A stretch of 64,000 nucleotides of DNA, taken from assembly GCA_934229385.1 (NCBI GenBank), contig CAKQDH010000003.1, forward strand, positions 69,458 to 133,457, in the 5' to 3' direction. The position numbers were made by a program, and so were the translations under genes. Of this stretch, positions 29,995 to 40,735 are shown piece after piece (position 1 is the stretch's first letter; each line of letters opens with the position of its first letter). The notes under the pieces are model-generated. The model was not told where the DNA came from. It was given only the letters and a program-made list of their open reading frames with translations, and searched no databases. The stretch comes from an uncultured Oenococcus sp. (GTDB taxonomy: Bacteria > Bacillota > Bacilli > Lactobacillales > Lactobacillaceae).

Positions 29995-32841
29995 TTAATA
30001 TTCTTCTTTAACATAATTTCTTAAAAGAAGTGGTTTTAAATATTCTCCTGTATATGATCCCTTTGTTTTTGCTATTTTCTCTGGAGTTCCAGTAGCAATA
30101 ACCTTTCCTCCAGCTGCTCCGCCTTCAGGCCCTAAATCAATAACCCAATCAGCGGTTTTAATTACGTTTAAATCATGTTCGATTACAAGCACTGTATTAC
30201 CAGTATCAACTAAGCGATGAAGGACCCTTAATAAATGTTTTATATCATCTATATGAAGACCAATAGTTGGCTCATCCAAAATATAAAAATTTTTCCCTGA
30301 TTGTAAGCGATGAAGTTCACTAGCCAATTTCATTCTTTGAGCTTCACCACCTGAAAGCGTAGTTGCAGACTGCCCAAGTTGAATATAACCTAAACCAACG
30401 TCTTGTATAGTTTTTAATTTTCTAAAAATCTTAGGTATATGAGAAAAAAACTTTATTGCCTCATCCACTGTCATGTTTAAAACATCTGAAATATTTTTCC
30501 CTTTATAAGTTACTTCAAGCGTTTCCGAATTATACCTTGTTCCATGACAAACTTCGCAAGTTACATAAACATCAGGCAAAAAGTTCATCTTAATCTTTAT
30601 AATGCCATCCCCATGACAATTTTCACATCTTCCACCTTTTACGTTAAAAGAAAAACGCCCCTTAGTATAGCCACGTATTTTAGCCTGATTAGTTTTTGCA
30701 AATAAATTTCTAATATCATCAAACACACCTGTATAAGTAGCAGGATTAGAACGAGGGGTCCTCCCTATTGGTGATTGATCAATGTCAATTACTTTTTCAA
30801 TATTTTTATAACCTTGAATTTTACTATAAGTACCAGCCTTCTCTGAATTATTATTAAGCTTTTGTTTAAGAGCTCTTTTAAGAATTGAATTAATAAGAGT
30901 TGATTTGCCAGATCCAGAAACACCTGTAATAGTAATAAATTTCCCTAAAGGAAAATTAACATCAATTTTTTTTAGGTTATGCTCTGAAGCTCCTATAAGT
31001 TTAATTGAATGACCATTCCCTCTTCTTCTTTTTTTAGGAACAGGAATATATTTTCTTCCAGATAAATATTGTCCCGTAATAGATTGTTTATTTTTTTCAA
31101 TTTCTTCTGGGGTCCCAGCTGCTACAACTTGTCCTCCATTGTCACCGGCTCCAGGACCAAAATCTATTATGTAATCAGCAATTCTCATAGTGTGTTCGTC
31201 ATGTTCTACAATAACTAAAGTATTTCCTAAATCTCTCATTTTTTTTAAAGAATTAAGAAGCTTATCTATATCCCTCCGATGCAAACCAATCGAAGGTTCA
31301 TCCAAAACATACAAGACCCCTGAAAGATTGGAACCTATTTGAGTTGCTAAACGAATTCTCTGGCTTTCTCCACCTGAAAGTGTCCCAGCTGATCTACTTA
31401 AAGTTAAATAACCTAAACCCACTGAAATTAAAAATGATAATCGAGAAGAGATTTCTTTAACAATTGGTTCAGCAATTTCTTGATCATTTTTACCTAAATT
31501 TAAATTTTTAAAAAATTTAAATTCATCTCTAACTGAAATTTCGTTTACTTGTCCAATATTTTTATGATTAATTTTAACGGAAAGAGGGGCGGGTTTTAAC
31601 CGATATCCATGACAGGCCGGACATTGAAATGAAGAGATATATTGGTTCATTATTTTTCTAGTAAATTCAGAAGCAGAATTTTTGAATCTTCTTTCAATGT
31701 TATTAAGTACGCCTTCAAAGGGAATTGAAACATCCCGTATCCCTCCAAATTCATTTTTATAATAAAAATGAAATTTTTTTCTTTTATTTCCATTTAAAAT
31801 AAGCTTTCTTTGGCGCAAAGGGAGGTTTTTCCAAGGAATGTCCTGGTTTATGTTATTTTGTTTAGCAAATTGGGATAACATAATAGGATAATATTTAGAA
31901 GAAATCCCTCTCCAAGGAATAACTGCCCCCTGATGTAAACTCAGATTTTTATTAGGGACTACTAAATTAGGATCAACTTTTCTTAATACTCCTAATCCTT
32001 GACATAATTTACAAGCACCTAGGGGAGCATTAAAAGAAAAAAGACGAGGCTCTAAATGTCCCACCTGAAAATTTTTTAAAAGGCCAGGATAATGATCAGA
32101 ATATTCTTCTCTTTTGCCATTCAATTCTTCAACGACAACATGTCCCTTAGTTATTTTAAGAGCATTTTCAACAGAACTAAATAAGCGTGAACGAACACCA
32201 GATTTCAAAATAATTCTATCAACAATTATTTCAATTGTATGTTTTTTTTCACGATCTAAATTAAAATTATTTTGTTCATCAAGATAAACATTTTTACCAT
32301 CAATTCGTGCACGTATATAACCCAATTTAGGGGCCCTTTTCAAAACTCGTTCATGCGTCCCTTTTTTATCTTCTATTATTGGGGCAATTATTTGCAACCG
32401 GGCGCCAGATCTAAAATTCAAAATCCTTTTTATCATCTGATCAATTGAACTTAAAACTATTACATTACTATTTTTTATTTCAGGCCGCCCAATACGAGCG
32501 AAGAGAAGACGTAAATAATCATTAATTTCAGTTACTGTACCAACCGTTGATCGAGGATTATTATTAGTCGTTTTTTGATCAATCGAAATCGCTGGAGAAA
32601 GTCCTTCAATTGAATCTACATCAGGCTTTTCCATTTGCCCAAGAAATTGTCTTGCATAAGCAGATAAACTCTGTACGTATCTTCTTTGCCCTTCAGCATA
32701 TAAAGTATCAAAAGCTAAGCTTGATTTTCCTGATCCAGATAAGCCAGTCAAAACTGTAAAGCTATTACGTGGTATATCTAAATCTATATCTTTTAAATTA
32801 TGTGAACGTGCTCCACGAATAGAAATATATTTTTTTTCCAT
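29995..32841 (-). CDS. uvrA: Excinuclease ABC subunit A
   Basis: UvrA recognises bulky DNA damage and loads UvrB. The 948-residue protein has two ABC modules with Walker A GLSGSGKSS (about 33-41) and GVSGSGKST (about 640-650), signatures LSGGESQR and LSGGEAQR, and the zinc fingers CKLCQG...CPACHG and CENCHG...CEVCHG. No Shine-Dalgarno sequence precedes the ATG; TATTAT ends 8 nt upstream. It follows uvrB by 75 nt on the same strand, the usual order in this group. Confidence 0.97.
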   Translation of the reverse strand: MEKKYISIRGARSHNLKDIDLDIPRNSFTVLTGLSGSGKSSLAFDTLYAEGQRRYVQSLSAYARQFLGQMEKPDVDSIEGLSPAISIDQKTTNNNPRSTVGTVTEINDYLRLLFARIGRPEIKNSNVIVLSSIDQMIKRILNFRSGARLQIIAPIIEDKKGTHERVLKRAPKLGYIRARIDGKNVYLDEQNNFNLDREKKHTIEIIVDRIILKSGVRSRLFSSVENALKITKGHVVVEELNGKREEYSDHYPGLLKNFQVGHLEPRLFSFNAPLGACKLCQGLGVLRKVDPNLVVPNKNLSLHQGAVIPWRGISSKYYPIMLSQFAKQNNINQDIPWKNLPLRQRKLILNGNKRKKFHFYYKNEFGGIRDVSIPFEGVLNNIERRFKNSASEFTRKIMNQYISSFQCPACHGYRLKPAPLSVKINHKNIGQVNEISVRDEFKFFKNLNLGKNDQEIAEPIVKEISSRLSFLISVGLGYLTLSRSAGTLSGGESQRIRLATQIGSNLSGVLYVLDEPSIGLHRRDIDKLLNSLKKMRDLGNTLVIVEHDEHTMRIADYIIDFGPGAGDNGGQVVAAGTPEEIEKNKQSITGQYLSGRKYIPVPKKRRRGNGHSIKLIGASEHNLKKIDVNFPLGKFITITGVSGSGKSTLINSILKRALKQKLNNNSEKAGTYSKIQGYKNIEKVIDIDQSPIGRTPRSNPATYTGVFDDIRNLFAKTNQAKIRGYTKGRFSFNVKGGRCENCHGDGIIKIKMNFLPDVYVTCEVCHGTRYNSETLEVTYKGKNISDVLNMTVDEAIKFFSHIPKIFRKLKTIQDVGLGYIQLGQSATTLSGGEAQRMKLASELHRLQSGKNFYILDEPTIGLHIDDIKHLLRVLHRLVDTGNTVLVIEHDLNVIKTADWVIDLGPEGGAAGGKVIATGTPEKIAKTKGSYTGEYLKPLLLRNYVKEEY

Positions 32842-32916
32842 ATTTAGCTATAATATTTTAATTATATTTAATAATATAAATCTAATTTTATTTTTAAAAC
32901 CTAAAATTATTATAAT

Positions 32917-34944
32917 TTAAGCTTCTTTTTTCATCTTTTCTTTAAATTGTATTATTAAATCCCGTAATTGAGCAGCTTCCTCAAATGCCATTTTACTAGC
33001 TGCTTCTTTCATTTCTTGCCTTAACTTTTTAATAGCTTCTTTTTGGTCCTTTTCAGACATATCAGTAAAAGCTACTTTTGTTAAATCAGAGGATTCTTTC
33101 TTTTGATTTTGCTTGTTTTTATGAGAGATGTGTATGGAATTAAAAATCGGCTTAATAATTGTTTTAGGAATAATGTTATGTTCTTTATTGTAAGATGTTT
33201 GGATCTTACGACGACGAGAAGTTTTATCAATAGCTTTTTGCATGTTATCTGTAATTTCATTGCCATACATAATAACATGACCATTTGAATTTCTAGATGC
33301 ACGACCAATAGTTTGGATAAGTGAACGCTCATTACGTAAAAAACCATCTTTATCAGCATCTAAAATAGCAACCAAACTGACCTCAGGCACATCTAATCCT
33401 TCTCGTAATAAATTAATTCCTACTAAAACATCAAATTTTCCTAACCGAAGATCCCTTATTATTTCTGTCCGTTTCAAAGTTTTAATATCACTATGGAGAT
33501 AACGAACTTTTATTCCATTTTCCTTAAGATAAGCAGTTAAATCTTCAGCCATTTTCTTAGTTAAAGTAGTCACAAAAACACGCTGTTTTCTTTTTACCCT
33601 TTTATTGATTTCTCCCAATAAATCATCAATTTGGCCCTTTATAGGCCTTACATCTATTGTAGGGTCTAACAAACCGGTAGGCCGAATTATCTGTTCCACA
33701 ACATTTTTAGAACCTGCTCGAGATAATTCATAATCACCAGGAGTAGCAGACATATAAATTATTTGGTTAGTTCGCTTTTCAAATTCAGAAAGTTTTAAAG
33801 GACGATTATCTAAAGCGGAAGGAAGACGAAAACCATAATTTACTAAAGTTTGCTTCCTAGATTGATCCCCATTAAACATACCCTTTACCTGAGGCATAGT
33901 AACATGACTCTCATCAACAACCAAAAGATAATCTTTCGGAAAGAAATCCAATAATGTAAATGGCGGCTGGCCCCTTTTTCTACCATCTAACCAACGGGAA
34001 TAATTTTCAATCCCATTAGTATATCCCATTTCTAAAAGCATTTCTATATCATATTCAGTTCTCTGTTTTATCCTTTCTGCTTCTAATAATTTTCCATGCT
34101 TTTTGAACTTATTTATTTGGAATTCCATCTCCTTATGAATACCATCAACAGCACTTTTAATTGTACTCTCATTGGTCATAAAAGGTGTCGTTGGAAAAAT
34201 AGATATAAAATCATCATCATAAAGAACTTCCCCTGTTAAAGAATTGATTTCTGTAATCCGGTCAATTTCATCACCAAAAAATTCAATACGGATTGCTTTT
34301 TCATCTTCAGAAGCTGGAAAAATTTCAACAATATCTCCATGAACACGGAAGGTCCCACGAGAAAAATCAATATCATTACGAACATATTGCATATCAATTA
34401 GTTTGTGCATTAAATTATTACGACCAAATTCATTACCAACCCTTAAGTTAATAACGTGGCTTTTATATTCTTTTGGATCGCCTAAACCAAATATTGAAGA
34501 AACAGAAGATACAATAATAGTATCTTTTCTAGACAATACACTACTGGTAGCACTATTCCGAAGTTTATCTATTTCATCGTTTATGCTAGCATCCTTTTCT
34601 ATATAAGTATCAGAAGAGGGCACATAGGCTTCTGGCTGATAATAATCATAATAAGAAACAAAATATTCTACGGCATTTTCCGGAAAAAAATTTTTCATTT
34701 CACTATACAATTGTCCAGCTAAGGTTTTATTATGCGATAAAATTAACGTCGGTTTATTTACAGCAGCAATTACATTAGAAATCGTAAATGTTTTTCCTGT
34801 CCCTGTAGCCCCTAATAGAACTTGTTCTTTAGTACTGTTATCAATCCCATTAATTAATCTCTTTATAGCACTTGGTTGATCCCCAGTAGGCTTATATTTA
34901 CTATGTAATTTAAATTTATTAGGTAAACGTGTTTGTAAATTCAT
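32917..34944 (-). CDS. uvrB: Excinuclease ABC subunit B
   Basis: UvrB verifies damage and recruits UvrC. The 675-residue protein shows the helicase motifs GATGTGKTF, the beta-hairpin region with [27 protein letters not shown], and RIGRASRN-like [12 protein letters not shown]-terminal UVR motif (about 635-670) is present for UvrC contact. The ATG has only a weak purine stretch upstream, and GATAAT ends 8 nt before it. The divergent neighbour is the galactose operon. Confidence 0.97.
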   Translation of the reverse strand: MNLQTRLPNKFKLHSKYKPTGDQPSAIKRLINGIDNSTKEQVLLGATGTGKTFTISNVIAAVNKPTLILSHNKTLAGQLYSEMKNFFPENAVEYFVSYYDYYQPEAYVPSSDTYIEKDASINDEIDKLRNSATSSVLSRKDTIIVSSVSSIFGLGDPKEYKSHVINLRVGNEFGRNNLMHKLIDMQYVRNDIDFSRGTFRVHGDIVEIFPASEDEKAIRIEFFGDEIDRITEINSLTGEVLYDDDFISIFPTTPFMTNESTIKSAVDGIHKEMEFQINKFKKHGKLLEAERIKQRTEYDIEMLLEMGYTNGIENYSRWLDGRKRGQPPFTLLDFFPKDYLLVVDESHVTMPQVKGMFNGDQSRKQTLVNYGFRLPSALDNRPLKLSEFEKRTNQIIYMSATPGDYELSRAGSKNVVEQIIRPTGLLDPTIDVRPIKGQIDDLLGEINKRVKRKQRVFVTTLTKKMAEDLTAYLKENGIKVRYLHSDIKTLKRTEIIRDLRLGKFDVLVGINLLREGLDVPEVSLVAILDADKDGFLRNERSLIQTIGRASRNSNGHVIMYGNEITDNMQKAIDKTSRRRKIQTSYNKEHNIIPKTIIKPIFNSIHISHKNKQNQKKESSDLTKVAFTDMSEKDQKEAIKKLRQEMKEAASKMAFEEAAQLRDLIIQFKEKMKKEA

Positions 34945-35055
34945 TTCTTTTTATTATCTCATTTATGGTCTTATTCGTTAAATTAAATTATTAATTTTTA
35001 TTAAATATAAAAACCTATAATTAAAAATAAAATAGTTATAAGTTTGAAAAATTCC

Positions 35056-35069
35056 AGTAAGCGCTTTCT
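35056..35069 (+). promoter_or_regulatory. CcpA cre site upstream of galK
   Basis: AGTAAGCGCTTTCT matches the catabolite-responsive element consensus TGTAANCGNTTNCA in its core (GTAAGCGCTTTC), with differences only at the outer bases. It lies 55-68 nt before the galK ATG and overlaps the -35 region of a likely promoter with -10 TATGAT (35083-35088). This position fits glucose repression of the galactose operon by CcpA. Confidence 0.65.
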
Positions 35070-35123
35070 AAAATTACATTTCTATGATAAGTTTATCTAT
35101 GTATATATTTAGAGGAGAAAAGA

Positions 35124-36299
35124 ATGGTTAAAATTTATGAAAAATTAGAAAAAAACTTTAAAGAAAAATTTAATAAAGAAGCCCAATATAGGCTTTTTTC
35201 ACCTGGCCGGATAAATTTAATTGGAGAACATACTGATTATAACGGTGGCCATGTTTTCCCAGCGGCTATCTCTTTAGGTACTTTTGGCGTAGCTTCATCT
35301 AGGAATGATCAAACTGTTAAATTGTTTTCTAATAATTTTACTAAGCAAGGGACATTAAGTTTCTCTCTTAGTCAACAAATTGTAAATAACAAAAAAGGGA
35401 CATGGGATAATTATGTAAAAGGCGTTACTCTTGCTTTAAAAAAAGAAGGCTTTAAGATAAATCACGGTTTTGAATTACTAATTGAAGGAAACCTTCCGGG
35501 TGCTTCAGGATTATCTTCTTCAGCTTCATTGGAAATGTTAATTGGAGTTTTGCTGAATAAAATATTTAACTTGAAAGCTACTAAAATGCAGTTAGCTAAG
35601 GCGGGACAAACCGCTGAAAATGATTTCGTTGGAGTAAATTCAGGTATTATGGACCAATTTGCTGTGGGCTTCGGTCAGAAAAATAAGGCTATTTTTCTTG
35701 ATACCCGAACTTCAAAATATGAGATAGTTCCGGCACAATTTAAAGATAATGTAATCTTAATTATGAATACAAATAAAAACAGAGCTTTAACAGGTTCAAA
35801 ATATAATGAAAGAAGAAGCGAATGTGAGAAGGCATTAAAAAAATTACAAGCTAAACTTAATATTCAGTATTTATGTGATTTGAACGATAAACAGTTTGAA
35901 GAAAATAAAAACCTAATTAACGATAAAACGCTGATTAAAAGGGCTAAACATGTTGTCTATGAAAATCAAAGAGCAATCTTGGCAAAAAAAATACTTGCTC
36001 AAGGAGACCTAAAAAAATTCGGAGAATTATTAAATGCATCACATAAATCACTGAAAGAAGATTACGAAGTAACCGGATTAGAATTAGATACACTAGCTGA
36101 AACAACCCAAAAACAGGACGGCGCTTTAGGAGCACGAATGACCGGCGCTGGTTTTGGAGGATGTGCGATTGCTTTGGTTAATAAAAATAGCGTTGACCAA
36201 ATTAAAAAAACTGTAGGTGACGTATATTTAAAGAAAGTTGGCTATCCTGCTAGTTTTTATGTAGCAGAAATTAGTGATGGTGCAAAGGTGGTTGCTTAA
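35124..36299 (+). CDS. galK: Galactokinase
   Basis: GalK phosphorylates galactose to galactose-1-phosphate, the first committed step of the Leloir pathway. The 391-residue GHMP kinase has the substrate motif PGRINLIGEHTDYNGG (about 26-41), the ATP motif PGASGLSSSASLE and the C-terminal GARMTGAGFGGCAIAL. AGAGGAG is well placed before the ATG. It heads galK-galT-galM on the plus strand with 20-27 nt spacers. A cre site lies upstream. galE is not in the cluster. Confidence 0.97.
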   Translation: MVKIYEKLEKNFKEKFNKEAQYRLFSPGRINLIGEHTDYNGGHVFPAAISLGTFGVASSRNDQTVKLFSNNFTKQGTLSFSLSQQIVNNKKGTWDNYVKGVTLALKKEGFKINHGFELLIEGNLPGASGLSSSASLEMLIGVLLNKIFNLKATKMQLAKAGQTAENDFVGVNSGIMDQFAVGFGQKNKAIFLDTRTSKYEIVPAQFKDNVILIMNTNKNRALTGSKYNERRSECEKALKKLQAKLNIQYLCDLNDKQFEENKNLINDKTLIKRAKHVVYENQRAILAKKILAQGDLKKFGELLNASHKSLKEDYEVTGLELDTLAETTQKQDGALGARMTGAGFGGCAIALVNKNSVDQIKKTVGDVYLKKVGYPASFYVAEISDGAKVVA

Positions 36300-36319
36300 T
36301 CCATTTTTAGAGGAAAAAT

Positions 36320-37798
36320 ATGAAAAAAAATTTAGCAAAATTTTTTGCTCAACTAATTATAGAGAAAAATCCTAGTTTTAATGAATTCGATAGGCTTTAT
36401 TTGATTAATCGAATTTATGCTCTTACAGGAGAAAAAAACCAATATATATCGACAGAAAATGTTTTAAATGATCCGTTAGCTATAAGGGATAAATTAATAA
36501 AAGTTGCTATAAAAAATCAAAAAATTAAAAATGATATTACAGGTAAAGATATCCTTGGATCACAATTAATGTCATTATCCGTTCCCTACCCCAGTAAAAT
36601 TAATGAAACTTTTTGGCGTAAATATAAATTATCACCAAACACTGCTACTAATTATTTTTATAGATTATCTAAAGATAGTGATTATATTAAAACAAGAGCA
36701 ATTGCTAAAAATATCGTATATAACACAAAAACTAAATACGGTGATATAGAAATAACTATTAATTTATCAAAACCCGAAAAAGATCCGAAAGCAATTGCTG
36801 CTGCAGGAAAAAATAAATCTACTTCCTACCCCCTTTGCCAATTATGTATGGAAAATGAGGGATATCTAGGCCACTTAGGCTACCCGGCTCGATCAGAACA
36901 TAGAATAGTAAAATTTAACCTTAACGGTGAAGAATGGGGCTTCCAATACTCACCTTATGCCTATTTTAAAGAACACTGCATTTTTATGTCACTTATACAT
37001 CGGCCTATGCATATTGATCGGCCTACATTTGATAACTTATTAAAGTTAGTCTCTATGTTTCCTGAATATACTGTAGGATCAAATGCCGATTTACCAATTG
37101 TCGGCGGATCAATGCTTAGCCATGACCACTATCAAGGAGGAAGACATGATTTCCCTATGGCTAAAGCTAAAATTGAAGAACCAATTACTTTAAATAAATA
37201 TCCCCACCTTAAAGCTGGTATAGTAAATTGGCCTATGTCGGTAATTAGGCTCATTTCCCAAAATAAGAATAAACTTATCGATGCTTCGGTCTATATATTA
37301 GATTTATGGAAAAATTATTCTGATGAATCTGTCGATATTAGAGCTCAAACAAATGGAGAAAGGCATCACACTATAACCCCTATAGCTAGAAAAAGAAACG
37401 GTAATTTCGAGATGGATTTAGTCTTAAGAGATAATCAAACTTCGAAGAAATATCCTGATGGTATTTTTCATCCCCATAAAGATGTTCAACATATTAAAAA
37501 AGAAAATATTGGTTTAATAGAAGTTATGGGAAGAGCTATATTACCTGCCAGACTAAAAACGGAATTGAGAGAAGTAGAAAAGTTCATCCTCAATAAAGAA
37601 AATAACATTGCTGCTATTCATCTTCCTTGGGCAAAAGAAATAAAAAAACAGTTTACCGGTAATAACGAAGACGATGCAAGGAAATTTGTTCAAAAGAAAG
37701 CCGGACAAGTTTTTGCTGAATGCCTTGAATATGCAGGGGTTTTCAAACATGATGAAAAAGGCAGACAAGCTTTCCGAAAATTTATAAATAAACTTTAA
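36320..37798 (+). CDS. galT: Galactose-1-phosphate uridylyltransferase, class II
   Basis: GalT exchanges UMP between UDP-glucose and galactose-1-phosphate. At 492 residues it belongs to the Firmicutes class II family. Recognisable are YPLCQLCMENEGYLGHLGYPARSEHR, CIFMSLIHRPMHIDRPTF, and GGSMLSHDHYQGGRHDFPMAKA, which contains the active-site histidine region. AGAGGAAAA precedes the ATG. It lies between galK and galM and is surely co-transcribed with them. Confidence 0.96.
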   Translation: MKKNLAKFFAQLIIEKNPSFNEFDRLYLINRIYALTGEKNQYISTENVLNDPLAIRDKLIKVAIKNQKIKNDITGKDILGSQLMSLSVPYPSKINETFWRKYKLSPNTATNYFYRLSKDSDYIKTRAIAKNIVYNTKTKYGDIEITINLSKPEKDPKAIAAAGKNKSTSYPLCQLCMENEGYLGHLGYPARSEHRIVKFNLNGEEWGFQYSPYAYFKEHCIFMSLIHRPMHIDRPTFDNLLKLVSMFPEYTVGSNADLPIVGGSMLSHDHYQGGRHDFPMAKAKIEEPITLNKYPHLKAGIVNWPMSVIRLISQNKNKLIDASVYILDLWKNYSDESVDIRAQTNGERHHTITPIARKRNGNFEMDLVLRDNQTSKKYPDGIFHPHKDVQHIKKENIGLIEVMGRAILPARLKTELREVEKFILNKENNIAAIHLPWAKEIKKQFTGNNEDDARKFVQKKAGQVFAECLEYAGVFKHDEKGRQAFRKFINKL

Positions 37799-37825
37799 TT
37801 AAAAAAGGAAAACAAAATAATAAAA

Positions 37826-38863
37826 ATGGTTGATTATAATAAAAAAATTATTGATAAATATAAGGGGAAAGACGTTATAGAATACTCCCTTATAAACAAT
37901 AAAGGTACTAAAATAGCAGTTCTAAATTTTGCAGGGATCCTAAGTGAATTCTCAGTTATTGACAATAAAAAACGTGTGCAGCTCTTATTAAAACCAGAAA
38001 AATTTGAAGATTTTGTAAACAATTCGACCTACTTAAACCATGTAATAGCTAGAACAGGTGGGAGGATTAAAAATGCAACTTTTAAACTTAATGGAAAACA
38101 AATTAAATTAGCAGCAAATGAAAACGGAAACACCCTTCATGGGGGCCCTAATTCATTTGCAAAAAATTTTTTTGACGTTAAAGTTGATAAAAATAACTCT
38201 CAAATTATTTTAACGAAAAAATTATCGGAAAAAGATGATTCATATCCAGGGAGTCTAACTTTAAAAGTTGTGTATACATTAACAAAAAATAACGAAATAA
38301 AAATATCATTTAAAGGTACCCAAGAAGGAGAAGATGGAGTATTTAATCCTACCTTACATTCCTATTTCAATTTAGCAAATGATAATAAAACTGATATTAC
38401 AGGACATAATCTGTGGGTTAATTCAGATAAACACCTAGAAGTAGACAATGAAAAAAATCCCACAGGAAAGTTCATTAATAATTCGGGGCCCTTTAATTTA
38501 AAAGAACATTCTAATTTAAATAATGTTCTTCATGAATTAGAAAAATCCACTAAAGAAAAGGGTTTCGATGATACTTTTATTGTTAACCATAAGGATCAAA
38601 ATCCAATAGCAGTCCTTAAAGATAATAATAGTGGACGCCAAATTTCTGTCTATTCAAAAAGAAATGCTTTAGTAGTCTATAGTTCTGATGGTATGGAAAA
38701 AAACATTAAATTTAATCATGGGCTCTCTCATCCTTGGATAGCAATGGCTCTGGAGGCTCAAACAGCGCCCAACAGCGAAAATGTCCCAAATTTAGGAAAT
38801 GTAACTATAAAAAAGGGCGAAACAAAAACTTATACCATCGAATATAAATATAATAAATCTTAA
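37826..38863 (+). CDS. galM: Aldose 1-epimerase (galactose mutarotase)
   Basis: GalM interconverts the alpha and beta anomers of galactose for GalK. The 345-residue protein shows RTGGRIKNATF, GNTLHGGPNSFAK with the conserved His, the FNPTLHSYFNLA motif with the catalytic His, and EAQTAPNSEN containing the catalytic Glu. AAGGA lies about 15 nt before the ATG, a long spacing. It is the last gene of the operon and is followed by a strong terminator. Confidence 0.95.
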   Translation: MVDYNKKIIDKYKGKDVIEYSLINNKGTKIAVLNFAGILSEFSVIDNKKRVQLLLKPEKFEDFVNNSTYLNHVIARTGGRIKNATFKLNGKQIKLAANENGNTLHGGPNSFAKNFFDVKVDKNNSQIILTKKLSEKDDSYPGSLTLKVVYTLTKNNEIKISFKGTQEGEDGVFNPTLHSYFNLANDNKTDITGHNLWVNSDKHLEVDNEKNPTGKFINNSGPFNLKEHSNLNNVLHELEKSTKEKGFDDTFIVNHKDQNPIAVLKDNNSGRQISVYSKRNALVVYSSDGMEKNIKFNHGLSHPWIAMALEAQTAPNSENVPNLGNVTIKKGETKTYTIEYKYNKS

Positions 38864-38885
38864 AATAAATTTATTTTTATATACT

Positions 38886-38920
38886 AAAAAAGGGTAGCTT
38901 ATTAAGCTACTCTTTTTTTA
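38886..38920. terminator. Bidirectional terminator between galM and pgm
   Basis: The stem GTAGCTT/AAGCTAC, extended by A/G-rich and U-rich flanks, has a 3-nt loop and T/A runs on both sides. It serves the convergent galKTM operon and pgm. Confidence 0.9.
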
Positions 38921-38935
38921 TTTACTCTTATAAAA

Positions 38936-40633
38936 TCAAGCTAAATTTTGCTTAAATTCTTTTTCTAAATAAGTAAGACGCTTATGTGATTCATTTGCAT
39001 CGGTTCCCTTCGCTCCAAAATATAATTTCAATTTTGGCTCTGTACCAGAAGGTCTTACAGCTATCCAAGAACCGTCTTTTAACCAATATTTAATAACATT
39101 AGCTTTTGGCAACTGAATTCTTTTAGTTCTGCCATTATCAAGGCTTTTTGACAGTTTAAGATCATTATCATCAATAGTAATAATATTTATATCACCAACT
39201 CTTTTTGGTCCTTTTTTTCTTAAATTCCCCATCAAGGAAGATATCTTTTTCTTTCCATTTTCACCTGGATACTCTTCAGAAACTTGCTGTTCTGTAAAAT
39301 AGCCATATTTATTATATATTTCTTCAAGACCATCACCAATGGTCATGCCGCGATCCTTATAATACGCTGCTATTTCCGCCATCAAAGTTATAGCTTGAAT
39401 TCCATCTTTGTCATGAACAAATGGTTTAATCAAAAAACCATAAGATTCTTCAAAACCAAATTCAAATTTATAATTCTTTTTTTTATCAAATTCAACGATT
39501 TTATCAGCGATATATTTAAATCCAGTCAAAACAGTAATTTGCTTAATATTAAAAGAATTAGCAATTAATTCAGGAAGATTTGATGAAACATTTGAAGTAA
39601 TTATTGCCCCATTTTTAGGTAAAGTACCAGCCTGCTTTTGAAACGTCAAAATATATTTAACCATTAAAGAAGCAATTTGATTACCTGTTAAGTATTGATA
39701 CCTACCATTATCATCTAAATAACCAACACCCATCCTATCAGAATCTGGATCAATAGCTAGTTCAATATCAGCTTTATATTTATCTGAGAGCTTAAAAACA
39801 TTATGAAACTCTGGATTTGGATACTTTACCGTTGGAAATTTTCCATCTGGTTTCATTTGTTCCTTTACCCCATAAGCTTTATTAAAACCAGCTTGTTTTA
39901 AAGCTTTTAACCCAAGCTTGCCTCCTGCTCCATGAAGAGGAGTAAAACTTATAGATAATTTATCACTCCACCTTTTAATTAAACTGCGGTCAAAAGTTAC
40001 AGTTTTAACTGCATCCAAATAGAGCTTATCGCTTTTTTCATTAATTTTTTTGATATTACTAGAAACTCTTTTGATATTAAAGATATCGTTAATATTTTGG
40101 CGTTCATGAACTATTTCTTGTGTTGGCTCTGGTGGAAGTTGGCCGCCATCTTCTCCATACAATTTATAACCATTATAATCTTTTGTATTATGGCTAGCAG
40201 TGATCATGATACCCGCATAAGCTTGAAGTCTCATAAGAGTAAAACTAAGTTCAGGAGTTGGATGCGGGCCTGAAAATAAATAAACATTAATATCATGGGC
40301 CCTTAAAATTTCTGCCGATACTTTTTCAAATAAGCTAGAGTTGATTCTGGAATCCCCAGAAATCACAACCCCTCTTTCTTTAATTTTTTTACCCTGATTA
40401 TCTATATGCCGGGCAAGAGCCTCAGTAACTTGCCCAACTGTGAATATATTCATGCGATTAGTTCCAACTCCAAGTAAACCTCGCATGCCAGCGGTTCCAA
40501 AATTAAGATTAGTGTAAAATTCATCCTCTAATTGTTTTTTATTAGAATTTGATAACTCTTTTTTTAAATCGTTAGGAAGATCTGCATTCTTCCATACCTT
40601 TATTTCTTGCTCGATCTCTTTTTGTGTTCTCAT
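38936..40633 (-). CDS. pgm: Phosphoglucomutase / phosphomannomutase
   Basis: This 565-residue alpha-phosphohexomutase interconverts glucose-1-phosphate and glucose-6-phosphate and so links the Leloir pathway to glycolysis. Motifs are the phosphoserine loop TASHNTKDYNGYK (Ser about 146), the metal-binding DPDSDRMGVG, the sugar-binding GFEESYGF and the phosphate-binding RPSGTEPKLKLY. There is no Shine-Dalgarno sequence; TACAAT ends 6 nt before the ATG. It lies convergent to galM, a useful placement for galactose use. Confidence 0.95.
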   Translation of the reverse strand: MRTQKEIEQEIKVWKNADLPNDLKKELSNSNKKQLEDEFYTNLNFGTAGMRGLLGVGTNRMNIFTVGQVTEALARHIDNQGKKIKERGVVISGDSRINSSLFEKVSAEILRAHDINVYLFSGPHPTPELSFTLMRLQAYAGIMITASHNTKDYNGYKLYGEDGGQLPPEPTQEIVHERQNINDIFNIKRVSSNIKKINEKSDKLYLDAVKTVTFDRSLIKRWSDKLSISFTPLHGAGGKLGLKALKQAGFNKAYGVKEQMKPDGKFPTVKYPNPEFHNVFKLSDKYKADIELAIDPDSDRMGVGYLDDNGRYQYLTGNQIASLMVKYILTFQKQAGTLPKNGAIITSNVSSNLPELIANSFNIKQITVLTGFKYIADKIVEFDKKKNYKFEFGFEESYGFLIKPFVHDKDGIQAITLMAEIAAYYKDRGMTIGDGLEEIYNKYGYFTEQQVSEEYPGENGKKKISSLMGNLRKKGPKRVGDINIITIDDNDLKLSKSLDNGRTKRIQLPKANVIKYWLKDGSWIAVRPSGTEPKLKLYFGAKGTDANESHKRLTYLEKEFKQNLA

Positions 40634-40735
40634 ACTTATATTGTATTATTTATTAAATAAAATAAAGCTAAATATAGCATCATGTACAAATTAATAACAA
40701 TAAAATTTTTTTGCATTTTAACAAACTTGATATTA

